Made by a program: the position numbers and the translations under genes | The notes under the pieces: generated by a model | What the model saw: only the letters and a program-made list of their open reading frames with translations | Told to the model about the DNA's origin: nothing | The model's database searches: none | NCBI GenBank assembly: GCA_018819515.1 | Contig: JAHJPX010000013.1 | Location: forward strand, 62,001-126,000 | Direction of reading: 5' to 3' | DNA from: Gammaproteobacteria bacterium | Lineage (GTDB): Bacteria; Pseudomonadota; Gammaproteobacteria; Burkholderiales; Rhodocyclaceae | Length of the DNA stretch: 64,000 nt | In this document: in pieces, positions 1-10,559 of the stretch | How positions within the stretch are numbered: the stretch's first letter is position 1 | Layout of the letters: each line of letters opens with the position of its first letter

Positions 1-1821
1 GACGAATTCCAGACCGAGATGCTGGTGCGCAACGCCCTGGCCGAACACCAGATGATCTTCGACAACGCGGCCGTCGGCATCATGTACGTGCGGGATCGGG
101 TGGTGGTGCGCTGCAACCGGAAGCTTGAGGGCATCTTTGGTTATGGGCCGGGAGAGATGCTCGGTTTGTCAGCGCGCCAACTGCATCCCAGCCAGGAGTC
201 GTACGACGATCTGGGCCGCCGAGCCCGCGAGCCGATAATGCGTGGTGAAGTGTTCTCGACGGAGTCGGGCGCGCGACGCAAGGACGGTAGCGATTTCTGG
301 GTGCGCATCACCGGCCATCAGGCGCCCAATGCCGGCGACAGTTTCGACGTCATCTGGATCTTCGAGGACGTGACGAAGCGGCGCGAGGTGGAGGAAGCGC
401 TGCTGCGGGCCAAGGACGAGCTCGAACAGCGCGTGCTCGAACGGACCAACGAGCTGACCGCCACCAACCAGCAGTTGCAAAAAGAGATATTCGAGCGCGT
501 CCAGGCCGAGCAGCGAATCTGGCACGTCGCGCACCATGATGCCCTGACCGGCCTGCCGAATCGCACGCTGCTGCATGACCGGCTCGATCAGGCGTTGGCG
601 CAGGCGCTGCGCGACAACCATCGGGTCGGGGTGATGTTTCTCGACCTGGATCGCTTCAAGGGCATCAACGACAGCCTCGGTCACGCCGTCGGCGACGAAC
701 TGCTCAAACAGGTCGCGGCGCGTATCGGCCGTGCCGTGCGCGCCGTGGATACGGTGTCGAGGCTGGGTGGCGACGAGTTCATCGTCATCCTGCGCGAACT
801 GGCGGGCCCCGACGATGCCGTACTGGTGGCGGAGAAGATCATCCAGTCGCTGGCGATTCCGGTTGATGCGCTGGGCCACGATCTGCGCGTCACGCCGTCG
901 ATCGGCATCAGCATCTATCCGGACGACGGCTTCGAGGCCTTGCAGTTGATGAAGAACGCCGATACGGCGATGTATCACGCCAAATCCAGCGGCCGCAACA
1001 ACTTCCAGTTCTTTGCCCCGCGGATGAACGAGGAGGCAACGCGCTTCTTCCGGCTCGAGCACCAGCTTCGCCATGCGCTCGAAGCCGGCGAGTTGCTGCT
1101 GCATTACCAGCCGCAGGTCCGGCTTACCGAAAGGGCGGTCTGTGGCGTCGAGGCCCTGGTGCGCTGGCAGCATCCGGAATCGGGGCTGATGCCGCCGGCC
1201 GAGTTCATACCGGTTGCCGAAGAGACCGGCCTGATCGTGCCGCTCGGCGAATGGGTGCTGGGCGAAGCCCTGCGGCAAAACCGGCTTTGGCAGGAGGCCG
1301 GCTACCCGCAACTGCCGATGTCGGTCAACCTTTCGCCACGACAGTTCCGGCAACGGGGATTGGTCGACATGGTTCGTCGCACGCTGGCCGACACCGGCCA
1401 GCCGTCGAGGCTGCTGGAACTCGAGATCACCGAGTCGTCGCTGATGCACGACGTCGACGAGGCGCTCGACACGCTGCGGGAGCTGTCGGGCATGGGGGTG
1501 CGCCTGTCGATCGACGACTTCGGCATCGGCTATTCCAGCCTGAACCACCTGAAGCGCTTCCCCGTGCACCGGCTGAAGATCGATCGCAGCTTCGTCGACG
1601 ACCTTGGCGCGGACTGGGATGACGCGGCCATCGTTTCGGCGATCGTCAGCCTGGCCCGGGCGCTGAATCTGGAGACCCTCGCCGAAGGCGTCGAAACGAA
1701 GGCGCAAGTGCAGCTTCTGCTCAGCTACGGCTGCACGCGCTTCCAGGGCAACTACTTTTCTACGCCCTTGCCGGCCGGCGCGGCGGACAAGCTGTTCCGC
1801 AAGCCGACGGCGCCGGTCTAG
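1..1821 (+). CDS. PAS-GGDEF-EAL c-di-GMP signalling protein (5' end cut by the window)
   Basis: The frame is open from base 1, so the N-terminus lies outside the window. The visible part has a PAS domain (about residues 15-125), a charged coiled-coil linker (about 125-170), a GGDEF diguanylate cyclase domain with an intact GGDEF at about 256-260, and an EAL phosphodiesterase domain with EAL at about 384-386. Both catalytic signatures look complete, so by family knowledge it could make or break c-di-GMP; the net activity cannot be read from sequence. No membrane segment is visible. Its stop overlaps the stop of the convergent small gene downstream (CTAG at 1818-1821). It could feed the c-di-GMP riboswitch at 11.3 kb, but that link is inference. 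Confidence 0.95.
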   Translation, partial: DEFQTEMLVRNALAEHQMIFDNAAVGIMYVRDRVVVRCNRKLEGIFGYGPGEMLGLSARQLHPSQESYDDLGRRAREPIMRGEVFSTESGARRKDGSDFWVRITGHQAPNAGDSFDVIWIFEDVTKRREVEEALLRAKDELEQRVLERTNELTATNQQLQKEIFERVQAEQRIWHVAHHDALTGLPNRTLLHDRLDQALAQALRDNHRVGVMFLDLDRFKGINDSLGHAVGDELLKQVAARIGRAVRAVDTVSRLGGDEFIVILRELAGPDDAVLVAEKIIQSLAIPVDALGHDLRVTPSIGISIYPDDGFEALQLMKNADTAMYHAKSSGRNNFQFFAPRMNEEATRFFRLEHQLRHALEAGELLLHYQPQVRLTERAVCGVEALVRWQHPESGLMPPAEFIPVAEETGLIVPLGEWVLGEALRQNRLWQEAGYPQLPMSVNLSPRQFRQRGLVDMVRRTLADTGQPSRLLELEITESSLMHDVDEALDTLRELSGMGVRLSIDDFGIGYSSLNHLKRFPVHRLKIDRSFVDDLGADWDDAAIVSAIVSLARALNLETLAEGVETKAQVQLLLSYGCTRFQGNYFSTPLPAGAADKLFRKPTAPV

Positions 1822-2138
1822 CCGGGCAGGCCGGACTCCGCCCAGAGCGCCCGGCCGAAGGCCTTCCAGACCGGACCACCGTGGGTCTCGATATCTTCGC
1901 CGGCGCTTTCCGCCATCACGGTCAGCATCAACTGCGCGAGGCCGAAAAGCTCCACCTTGGCGCGGTGCGTCGGCGTGTCGCCACGGCTGACTTTTTCCCC
2001 GTCCGGGTGGTAGGCGAGCGCCTCCCGCGCCAGCGCGCGTACCGCGACGTCATCGTCCCAGTCGATGCCGAGCGCGATGCCGTGGCGGATGATTTCCGTT
2101 TCGATGCGTCGCGCTTCCTCGGCATAGTTCTCGAACAT
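1818..2138 (-). CDS. Small conserved-looking hypothetical protein downstream of uvrA
   Basis: A 106-residue acidic soluble protein with no recognised domain, no signal peptide and no membrane segment. I chose ATG 2138 because it lies 8 nt after the uvrA stop, which suggests translation from the uvrA transcript. The middle of the protein (GEKVSRGDTP) is encoded by a copy of the dispersed 26-bp motif, read in the same frame as in napH and murE. The flanking sequence (helical, with AREALAYHPDGE and AKVELFGLAQLML) reads like a real protein. Function unknown. Confidence 0.7.
   Translation of the reverse strand: MFENYAEEARRIETEIIRHGIALGIDWDDDVAVRALAREALAYHPDGEKVSRGDTPTHRAKVELFGLAQLMLTVMAESAGEDIETHGGPVWKAFGRALWAESGLPG
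1972..1998 (-). repeat. Dispersed 26-bp motif, copy 1
   Basis: The AAGTCAGCC core is on the minus strand. One extra A is present in the A-tract. It lies inside the 106-residue gene and is read sense as KVSRGDTP. Confidence 0.9.
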
Positions 2139-2146
2139 GGCGTCCG

Positions 2147-5002
<2,856 letters not shown>

Positions 5003-5069
5003 GGGTCACGAAAGGGCGGTTGGGGCGACCTGCTAATATACGCGACCGTATTTGCCAAAGCCATCCGGC
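5003..5069. promoter_or_regulatory. Divergent promoter region between uvrA and the MFS gene
   Basis: This short AT-richer gap holds TGCTAATAT at 5031-5039, which fits an extended -10 for the rightward MFS gene. The same bases read on the minus strand give TATATT at 5040-5035, a possible -10 for uvrA. No convincing -35 is seen for either direction. Confidence 0.4.
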
Positions 5070-6272
5070 ATGCTGTCTCCCGTTTCCGACCCGATGACCC
5101 GCGAAGAGCGACGCGCCGGCATATCGCTCGCGGCGATCTTCGGCCTGCGCATGCTCGGGCTGTTCCTGATCCTGCCCGTGTTCTCGGTTTATGCGCCGAT
5201 GCTGGCCGGTGGCGACGACGTGCTGCTGGTCGGGCTGGCCATCGGCGCCTACGGCCTGACCCAGGCTTTCTTCCAGATTCCCTACGGCATGGCCTCGGAC
5301 CATTTCGGGCGCAAGCCGGTCATCGTCGCCGGTCTCCTGCTCTTCGCCGCCGGCAGTTTTCTCGCCGCCGCCGCAGACCACATCTGGTGGGTCATCGCCG
5401 GCCGCATCATCCAGGGCATGGGCGCGATCTCGGCCGCCGTGACCGCGCTGGCCGCCGACCTCACCCGCGAACAGCATCGCACCAAGATCATGGCCATGAT
5501 CGGCTCCACCATCGGCCTGGTCTTCGCGCTGTCGCTGGTGATCGCGCCGTTGCTCTATTCGCTCGTCGGCATGCCCGGCATCTTCGCGCTCACCGGCTTG
5601 ATGGCGCTGGGCGCCATCGTCCTGCTGCTGAAGGGCGTGCCGGCGCAGCCCGCCGCCGAGAAGCCGCCGCGCGTGCCCTTCGCCGTGGTGCTGCGCGACG
5701 GCCGGCTGGCGCGGATGAATTTCGGCGTCCTCGCACTGCACATGATGCAGACCGCGTTGTGGGTCGTGGTGCCGCGCATGCTCGCCGAAACCGGCGGCCT
5801 GCCGCTCGGCGAGCACTGGAAGGTCTATCTGCCGGCGGTGCTGATCTCCTTTGCCGTGATGATCCCCGCCATCATCGCCGCCGAGAAGCATGGCCGCATG
5901 AAGCCGATCTTCGTCGGCGCCATCCTGCTGCTGACGATCGTGCAGGTCGGCTTCGCCACCATGAGCGACGGAATGGTCTCCATCGCCGTCTGGCTGGTAC
6001 TGTTCTTCGTCGGTTTCAATATCATGGAGGCGCTGCAGCCGTCGCTGATTTCGCGTCTCGCGCCGCCGGGCGCCAAAGGCGCTGCCCTTGGCGTCTACAA
6101 TACGACCCAATCATTCGGGCTGTTCCTCGGCGGGGCGCTGGGCGGCTGGCTGTTCAAGAGCTACGGCGCAACGGCGGTGCAGGGTTTCGGCGCCGCGATT
6201 GCGGCTATCTGGCTGGTGCTGGCGGCGACGATGACGCTGCCGGCGCGCAACATATCAACCATTGGAGGGTAG
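5070..6272 (+). CDS. MFS transporter, YajR-like drug/solute exporter
   Basis: About 400 residues of strongly hydrophobic sequence with 12 predicted membrane segments. The MFS loop 2-3 signature appears as GMASDHFGRKPVI (about 75-88), and the pattern matches the YajR branch of the major facilitator family. The substrate cannot be read from sequence. ATG 5070 was chosen over TTG 5052; ATG 5094 is also possible because none has a good ribosome site. It ends 4 nt before ssb, so the two are probably co-transcribed. Confidence 0.85.
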   Translation: MLSPVSDPMTREERRAGISLAAIFGLRMLGLFLILPVFSVYAPMLAGGDDVLLVGLAIGAYGLTQAFFQIPYGMASDHFGRKPVIVAGLLLFAAGSFLAAAADHIWWVIAGRIIQGMGAISAAVTALAADLTREQHRTKIMAMIGSTIGLVFALSLVIAPLLYSLVGMPGIFALTGLMALGAIVLLLKGVPAQPAAEKPPRVPFAVVLRDGRLARMNFGVLALHMMQTALWVVVPRMLAETGGLPLGEHWKVYLPAVLISFAVMIPAIIAAEKHGRMKPIFVGAILLLTIVQVGFATMSDGMVSIAVWLVLFFVGFNIMEALQPSLISRLAPPGAKGAALGVYNTTQSFGLFLGGALGGWLFKSYGATAVQGFGAAIAAIWLVLAATMTLPARNISTIGG

Positions 6273-6276
6273 GGCG

Positions 6277-6735
6277 ATGGCTTCGGTAAACAAGGTGATC
6301 CTGGTAGGCAATCTCGGCGCGGATCCGGAAACGCGCTACATGCCCAACGGCGACGCGGTCTGCAACATCCGCTTGGCGACCACCGAAAGCTGGAAGGACA
6401 AACAGTCCGGCGAAAAGAAGGAAATCACCGAGTGGCACCGCGTGGTGTTCTTCCGCAAGCTCGCGGAGATCGCCGGCCAGTACCTCAAGAAGGGTTCGCA
6501 GGTGTACCTCGAAGGCCGCATCCGTACGCGTAAATGGACCGACAAGGAAGGCCAGGACCGCTACACGACCGAGATCGAAGCCAACGAAATGCAGATGCTC
6601 GGCCGCCGCGAAGGCATGGGCGATTCCGGTCCGCGCGAAAGCAACGGCGGCGGCAGCCGTCCCGCGCCCTCGAAGCCCGCCGCGCAGCCGTCGGGCGGCG
6701 GCTTCAACGACTTCGAGGACGACATTCCGTTCTGA
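6277..6735 (+). CDS. ssb: Single-stranded DNA-binding protein
   Basis: 152 residues. It has an N-terminal OB fold (NKVILVGNLGADPETRY, about 5-22, to about residue 110), a Gly/Pro-rich flexible linker, and the acidic tip DFEDDIPF that recruits repair and replication partners. The start is ATG 6277, preceded by GGAGGG at 6264-6269. The neighbouring uvrA/ssb arrangement is common in proteobacteria. A strong intrinsic terminator follows. Confidence 0.97.
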   Translation: MASVNKVILVGNLGADPETRYMPNGDAVCNIRLATTESWKDKQSGEKKEITEWHRVVFFRKLAEIAGQYLKKGSQVYLEGRIRTRKWTDKEGQDRYTTEIEANEMQMLGRREGMGDSGPRESNGGGSRPAPSKPAAQPSGGGFNDFEDDIPF

Positions 6736-6764
6736 AGCCGGTTCCGTTTGGAAGCGCAAACGAA

Positions 6765-6798
6765 CAATGCCCGGCAACGACCGGGCATTGTGCTTTTT
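6765..6798 (+). terminator. Intrinsic terminator after ssb
   Basis: A perfect 10-bp stem (CAATGCCCGG / CCGGGCATTG) with a 6-nt loop, followed by TGCTTTTT. It sits 29 nt after the ssb stop. Confidence 0.92.
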
Positions 6799-6820
6799 GC
6801 CGCAAGGGAATCGCGCTGGC

Positions 6821-6845
6821 GGCGTACCGCTACGGCTGACTTTTC
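6821..6845 (-). repeat. Dispersed 26-bp motif, copy 2
   Basis: An intergenic copy just after the ssb terminator, with the core on the minus strand and one core-flank change (GTAGCG instead of GTGGCG). Together with copy 3 it brackets the orphan gene at 6990-7586 in inverted orientation. Confidence 0.85.
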
Positions 6846-6989
6846 TTTGAAGTGGCTGAGATCGGCCAAATTCTGCCTTCGATCACTTCACGCCGAAGCG
6901 GACAATCGACTGCGCTACGGGTATGCTATCGGCGTTTATTGTGCCCGTTGCTCTTGGATAATTTGAGGCTGGCCTGTTAGATTGTTCGA

Positions 6990-7586
6990 TTGCCTCCTGA
7001 AATCACGTTAGCCCCCACTGGAGAAGCCTTGCGCCACGACTTGTCGCACATGTATGCCCTGAAGTCATCGATAGAAGACGTGCTGGGCAATCGCGCATGG
7101 CTTGAATTGAAGGAGACCACGTCAACCTCGACTTGGCGCCGCTACGTGTTGAAGCTCCTCGATGCAATTGAGTTGAGCGTCGAAACAACCGTCCTGATCA
7201 AGGACGAGGAGTGGATGCAGGAGGTTCGTTCCAATCTCAATCATGGTCGCGAACTCACTCGGATAGCTGAGACTCCGGATGACGCAATAGCGGCACTCTC
7301 GGCAATACTTCTGCGGCAGGTCTTCTTGCAGCTTGGCTCAGCGCCATCTCGAAAGTCGGCACCATCGGTGCCGTTAAAAGCTCAGAATTGGAACTTCTCG
7401 GGATTCCGATCAGTGCAATACGTTCAGTCTCCGCGGCAGATGGAGGACTTGTTCCTGTCGAAGCAGCGACGTGCTATTGGCTTCGAGGCACAAATTGATC
7501 TGCAGGCAGAGTATCGGAAGAGCCGGAGCAAGCTGCCGTACTCTGCATGGTGTGCCGCCCGACCCGAAGGGGTCGGAGTCATTTGA
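6990..7586 (+). CDS. Hypothetical protein in an accessory segment
   Basis: Up to 198 residues from TTG 6990, or 178 from ATG 7050; neither has a good ribosome site, so the start is open. I do not recognise the family. The visible part is largely helical and soluble (SIEDVLGNRAWLELKE, LLDAIELSVETTVLIKDEEW), with a Ser/Lys/Arg-rich C-terminus. Base composition is visibly lower in GC and codon use less biased than in the neighbours, which suggests recent acquisition. It sits between two inverted copies of the 26-bp motif (6821-6845 and 7638-7663). Confidence 0.55.
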   Translation: MPPEITLAPTGEALRHDLSHMYALKSSIEDVLGNRAWLELKETTSTSTWRRYVLKLLDAIELSVETTVLIKDEEWMQEVRSNLNHGRELTRIAETPDDAIAALSAILLRQVFLQLGSAPSRKSAPSVPLKAQNWNFSGFRSVQYVQSPRQMEDLFLSKQRRAIGFEAQIDLQAEYRKSRSKLPYSAWCAARPEGVGVI

Positions 7587-7637
7587 CTTTCCAGATGTGT
7601 GAGTAGTGCGGGCCCGTCACGTTTCCTGCCCACTCTT

Positions 7638-7663
7638 GGAAAAGTCAGCCGTGGCGGGACGCC
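7638..7663 (+). repeat. Dispersed 26-bp motif, copy 3
   Basis: A full-length intergenic copy matching the consensus, with GG at the variable pair. It lies between the orphan gene and the 3' end of the toxin gene. Confidence 0.93.
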
Positions 7664-7681
7664 GAACTGCGGGAGTAGTGT

Positions 7682-8086
7682 TTAGCGGATGTTCCTCGTC
7701 CGTTCCCAAAACTGTCGTGGCGAAACGATCGCCAGTCCTTCGACAGCGCCGAGTACCAGCAGCGCCTTGTCGCCCGTGACGAAGCATTCGGCGCCACCGG
7801 TCAGTGCGGCGGCGATCAACGGGGTGTCGTCGGGGTCGGGGATGCCGGAAGGAAGCGACGCGGGTGTCGCAACGGTCGTGCCTTCGGCCGCGAGCAGGGT
7901 GGCAAACTCGCGGGCCACCTCCTGGGTGATGCGAAGCTTGCCGGTCAGAATGCGTTTGAGTTCGGTCAGGAGCAACTGACTGACGATCAGTTCATGTTCG
8001 GCCAGGACCGACTCGAACAGGTCGGCGCAGAGGCCGCGCGTCGCCAGTGCGCTGGCGAGGACGTTGGTGTCGAGGAAGACCTTCAC
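7682..8086 (-). CDS. PIN-domain toxin (VapC/COG1569-like ribonuclease)
   Basis: 134 residues with the PIN-fold acidic residues: MKVFLDTN (Asp6) at the start, the ELKRIL helix, DPDDTPLIAAA (about 84-95) and FVTGDKALL (about 102-110). By family these toxins are Mg-dependent RNases. The gene begins 6 nt after the stop of a ribbon-helix-helix antitoxin gene, the usual order for such pairs. Which RNA it would cut cannot be told from sequence. Confidence 0.85.
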   Translation of the reverse strand: MKVFLDTNVLASALATRGLCADLFESVLAEHELIVSQLLLTELKRILTGKLRITQEVAREFATLLAAEGTTVATPASLPSGIPDPDDTPLIAAALTGGAECFVTGDKALLVLGAVEGLAIVSPRQFWERTRNIR

Positions 8087-8092
8087 GCAGAA

Positions 8093-8308
8093 TCAGGAGA
8101 TGTCGCGGAAGACGTCCTCGTCGGTCAGGTATCCGGCCGCCTCGGCGCGGGGCAAGGCCTTGGCGCGCAGTGTGTGGAAGCGGCGGATCGCCAGTTGCCG
8201 GCGCAGCATTTCGCGCGCCAGGTCGCTCTTGGTGCGATGGGTGGCCTTGGCAAGTTTTGCCAACTCGGTTTCCATCGGTTCGTCGATGCGCATGGTCAGG
8301 GTCGCCAT
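8093..8308 (-). CDS. Ribbon-helix-helix antitoxin
   Basis: 71 residues. The N-terminus (ATLTMRIDEPMETELAKLA) is a typical ribbon-helix-helix DNA-binding strand and helix, followed by TKSDLAREMLRRQL. The C-terminal part (about 45-71) would bind and block the PIN toxin. ATG 8308 follows the ribosome site AGGAG. The operator palindrome lies 17 nt upstream, which fits self-repression by the complex. Confidence 0.85.
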   Translation of the reverse strand: MATLTMRIDEPMETELAKLAKATHRTKSDLAREMLRRQLAIRRFHTLRAKALPRAEAAGYLTDEDVFRDIS

Positions 8309-8324
8309 GGTTCGCTCCTGTACT

Positions 8325-8349
8325 AGGTGTATTACATCGTAACACACCT
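8325..8349. promoter_or_regulatory. Palindromic operator of the toxin-antitoxin operon
   Basis: A 25-bp near-perfect dyad. The left arm AGGTGTATTAC and right arm GTAACACACCT match at 10 of 11 positions around a 3-nt centre (ATC). It lies directly upstream of the antitoxin gene, where ribbon-helix-helix antitoxins usually bind. Confidence 0.75.
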
Positions 8350-8359
8350 CTTGCCTCTC

Positions 8360-8384
8360 AAAAAGCCAGCCATGGCGGGATGCC
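8360..8384 (+). repeat. Dispersed 26-bp motif, copy 4 (diverged)
   Basis: Core AAGCCAGCC instead of AAGTCAGCC, CATGGCG form, and ATGCC end. It is intergenic, between the toxin-antitoxin operator and the cytochrome terminator, in the same orientation as copy 3, so copies 3 and 4 bracket the toxin-antitoxin pair. Confidence 0.75.
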
Positions 8385-8403
8385 GATAGGGCTTTCCGCC
8401 GGC

Positions 8404-8436
8404 ATAAAAAAGAGCGCGCGATTGCTCGCGCGCTCT
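8404..8436 (-). terminator. Intrinsic terminator of the cytochrome gene
   Basis: On the minus strand, the 10-bp stem AGAGCGCGCG / CGCGCGCTCT is followed by a run of T with one A, 40 nt after the stop of the multihaem cytochrome gene. Confidence 0.88.
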
Positions 8437-8475
8437 TCCGGGTGCGGACCCGACCGATCCGGCCGGTTGTTCTGC

Positions 8476-10374
8476 TTACTTCCCGACCAGCCAGTTCAGG
8501 ATGGCCTGATCGGCCTGCAGCAGCGACGTTCCGGCGGCGCCCGCGTAGGCGGGGTTGATGTTGGCGGGCAGGGTGCCGCCGCGGCCGTCGCCACTGGGGC
8601 CGTTGTGGCATTCGTAGCAGCCGACCCGCTGGCCGGCTACGAAGTTGACGGTGCTGCCTTCGACCGAGAACGACTTCGCCTTTCTGACCTCGGAGAGGTA
8701 GGTGCCTCGGTAGTCGGTTCCGTGGCAGTAGGCGCAGCTCGATCGATTGTTCTCGCCGGGGCTCTGATGGTTGCGTATCCACCCCTGCCCGGTCGTATGC
8801 ATGCCGTGTGGGCCGCCGGTCGTGGTGGTGGGCTCGGTGGCGTGGCAGGCGGTGCATTCCTTCACCGTGCCGCGATAGCCCTGTAGCGAGACGCTCAGCA
8901 CGTTGTCGTTCTCGTGCGAGCTCGGGTACACCGCGTGCGTGGCGCCGTGGCAGGCTTCGCATTGCAGGTCGCCGTGACCGGTACTGAAGCGGAACAGCGA
9001 GTGGCCGCTATCCGGAACGTTCGGCGTGGTGGCGAAGCGGCTGTCGGTGACGACGCGCAGCCGGCTGGTGCCGGAATCGATCGCCGAGGTTTCGCGCTTG
9101 CCGTCGTAGTGGCAGGCCTGGCAGTTGGGCTGTTCCAGCCAGCCGACGCGCGTCTGGGCGCCGACATCCGCCATCGAGCCGTGGCAGCTCTGGCAGCCCA
9201 TGACGGCATTGCCCGAACTGTCGACGGGGCTGCCCATGGCGCCGCGCAGGCACTTGGTGACGGAGCCGGGATGGCACAGGTAGCAGGAACTGCGGTTGGC
9301 GATGTCGTCCAACTGCATGTTCTGCGCCGGGTCGACGACCTGGCTGTGGCTGCTGTGCTGCGCGGAGGTGAGTGGCGAGATGCCTGCGATGCCGGTGCCG
9401 GGGAGCGCGTTCGAGGCATGGCAGCCTGCGCACAGGATCGGCTTGCCTGCGGCCGCGGTGGCGGCGAGACCGGTCGACTCATAGCCCATGGTCGTGAGCG
9501 CTGCGGTGAAGGTGGAATTACCCGCGTGCTTGTCGTCGTGGATGCGCAGGACGTTCTTCTTCCAGTCCTTTTGCGGATCGCTGTCGAAGGCCCAGCCGGA
9601 GGTCGGTGGCCGGGCCGCCGTTTGCGCGGTGGTGCCGCTGCTGCGCGAGGTGTGGCAGGCCTGGCAGGTCATTTCGTCGGAGACGGGAAGTACGGCCTTC
9701 GCGGTCGCCAGCACGTTGCCGCTGACGTCCTTGGCGACGACGTTGACCATCGGGTAGAAGTTCTTCTGGTTGTTGTCGTCGTAAGGCGTGATCGGAATGC
9801 CCTCGGCCTCGAACCAGCCCCAGGTCGAATTGAACGTCATCGGGGCTGGCGTGTTGCTGGGTGTCGGATTGCCGGTCAGGCCGATGTCTGCGGCGGGGCT
9901 GGCGCCGAACAGCGAGGCGACGTACTGCCAGAAATTGGTCTTGCCCGAACTGCTGGTGTTGATGGAGCCATCGAGGTCGGCGATCGACTGGTAGGTGATG
10001 GTGACGCCGCTGGTTACCTGCTCATTGGTTCGTCTGTCGACGAGTTGTGCGTGCAGGTTGTTGTACGGCGGCAGGATGGACATGATGGAATAGTCGACGC
10101 CATCGACGCAGTGCATGCCGAGGTCGTTCCACGCCGTGAGCGCGTAGTCGCCAGGGACCAGGGTGACGCCGCCGGACGACGAGCCGCTGCCGCTGGATGA
10201 GGTGCTGCCGCTGGACGAGGTGCCGCTGCTGGACGACGTCGAGCCGCCCGAACTGCTCGAGCCGGAGCTGCCCAGGTTCGAGTCGTCGGATTCACCTGAG
10301 CCGCCACCACCGCAGCCGTGGGTAAACACGAGCGCCGCGGCGACGACGACGAGCAATCTGAATGTCTTGTTCAT
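8476..10374 (-). CDS. Nine-haem c-type cytochrome lipoprotein
   Basis: 632 residues. A short signal peptide ends in a lipobox-like THGC (Cys21), followed by a Ser/Gly-rich low-complexity tether (about 22-68). Next comes a domain starting ALTAWNDLGMHC, a motif I associate with large multihaem cytochromes of metal-reducing bacteria. Nine CXXCH haem sites follow (CQACH, CAGCH, CYLCH, CQSCH, CQACH, CEACH, CTACH, CAYCH, CYECH) with many extra His for axial ligation. It is probably an outer-membrane or periplasmic electron carrier; its partner is unknown. The start is ATG 10374 behind GGAGG. It lies 185 bp downstream of a gene headed by a c-di-GMP riboswitch. The Ser/Gly codon repeats could slip. 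Confidence 0.93.
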   Translation of the reverse strand: MNKTFRLLVVVAAALVFTHGCGGGGSGESDDSNLGSSGSSSSGGSTSSSSGTSSSGSTSSSGSGSSSGGVTLVPGDYALTAWNDLGMHCVDGVDYSIMSILPPYNNLHAQLVDRRTNEQVTSGVTITYQSIADLDGSINTSSSGKTNFWQYVASLFGASPAADIGLTGNPTPSNTPAPMTFNSTWGWFEAEGIPITPYDDNNQKNFYPMVNVVAKDVSGNVLATAKAVLPVSDEMTCQACHTSRSSGTTAQTAARPPTSGWAFDSDPQKDWKKNVLRIHDDKHAGNSTFTAALTTMGYESTGLAATAAAGKPILCAGCHASNALPGTGIAGISPLTSAQHSSHSQVVDPAQNMQLDDIANRSSCYLCHPGSVTKCLRGAMGSPVDSSGNAVMGCQSCHGSMADVGAQTRVGWLEQPNCQACHYDGKRETSAIDSGTSRLRVVTDSRFATTPNVPDSGHSLFRFSTGHGDLQCEACHGATHAVYPSSHENDNVLSVSLQGYRGTVKECTACHATEPTTTTGGPHGMHTTGQGWIRNHQSPGENNRSSCAYCHGTDYRGTYLSEVRKAKSFSVEGSTVNFVAGQRVGCYECHNGPSGDGRGGTLPANINPAYAGAAGTSLLQADQAILNWLVGK

Positions 10375-10522
10375 GAGGTGGTTCCTCCGCTTGCGTGGGC
10401 GACCTCGGTCGGCGGCAGGGTTGCAACGCGTTGCCGGGACTTCAGATCGATGACCGACCAGCCCCCCGGCCGGTCGGGATCACGGAGCAAAGGATTCCAC
10501 TCGAAGCTTAAACAGCCCTTAA

Positions 10523-10538
10523 GTCGTCATCTGACGAC
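10523..10538 (-). terminator. Small stem-loop after the periplasmic protein gene (weak or partial terminator)
   Basis: The perfect dyad GTCGTC-ATCT-GACGAC lies 22 nt after the stop at 10560, but only a weak T-rich stretch follows. It may attenuate rather than end transcription, so the cytochrome gene could still be read from the riboswitch transcript. The rest of the 185-bp gap holds a GC-rich dyad at 10454-10477 and nothing else I can name. Confidence 0.35.
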
Positions 10539-10559
10539 AGGGAGTTGCGCGGGGAAGGG

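Noticed and set aside
169..1707. Long minus-strand open frame (512 codons) opposite the GGDEF-EAL gene
   Set aside because: An antisense shadow caused by codon bias; no domain or ribosome site, while the plus strand carries intact GGDEF and EAL.
10375..10559. A second riboswitch directly upstream of the cytochrome gene
   Set aside because: The leader has CACGCAAGC and GC-rich dyads but lacks GGCAAACC and the GEMM second lobe.
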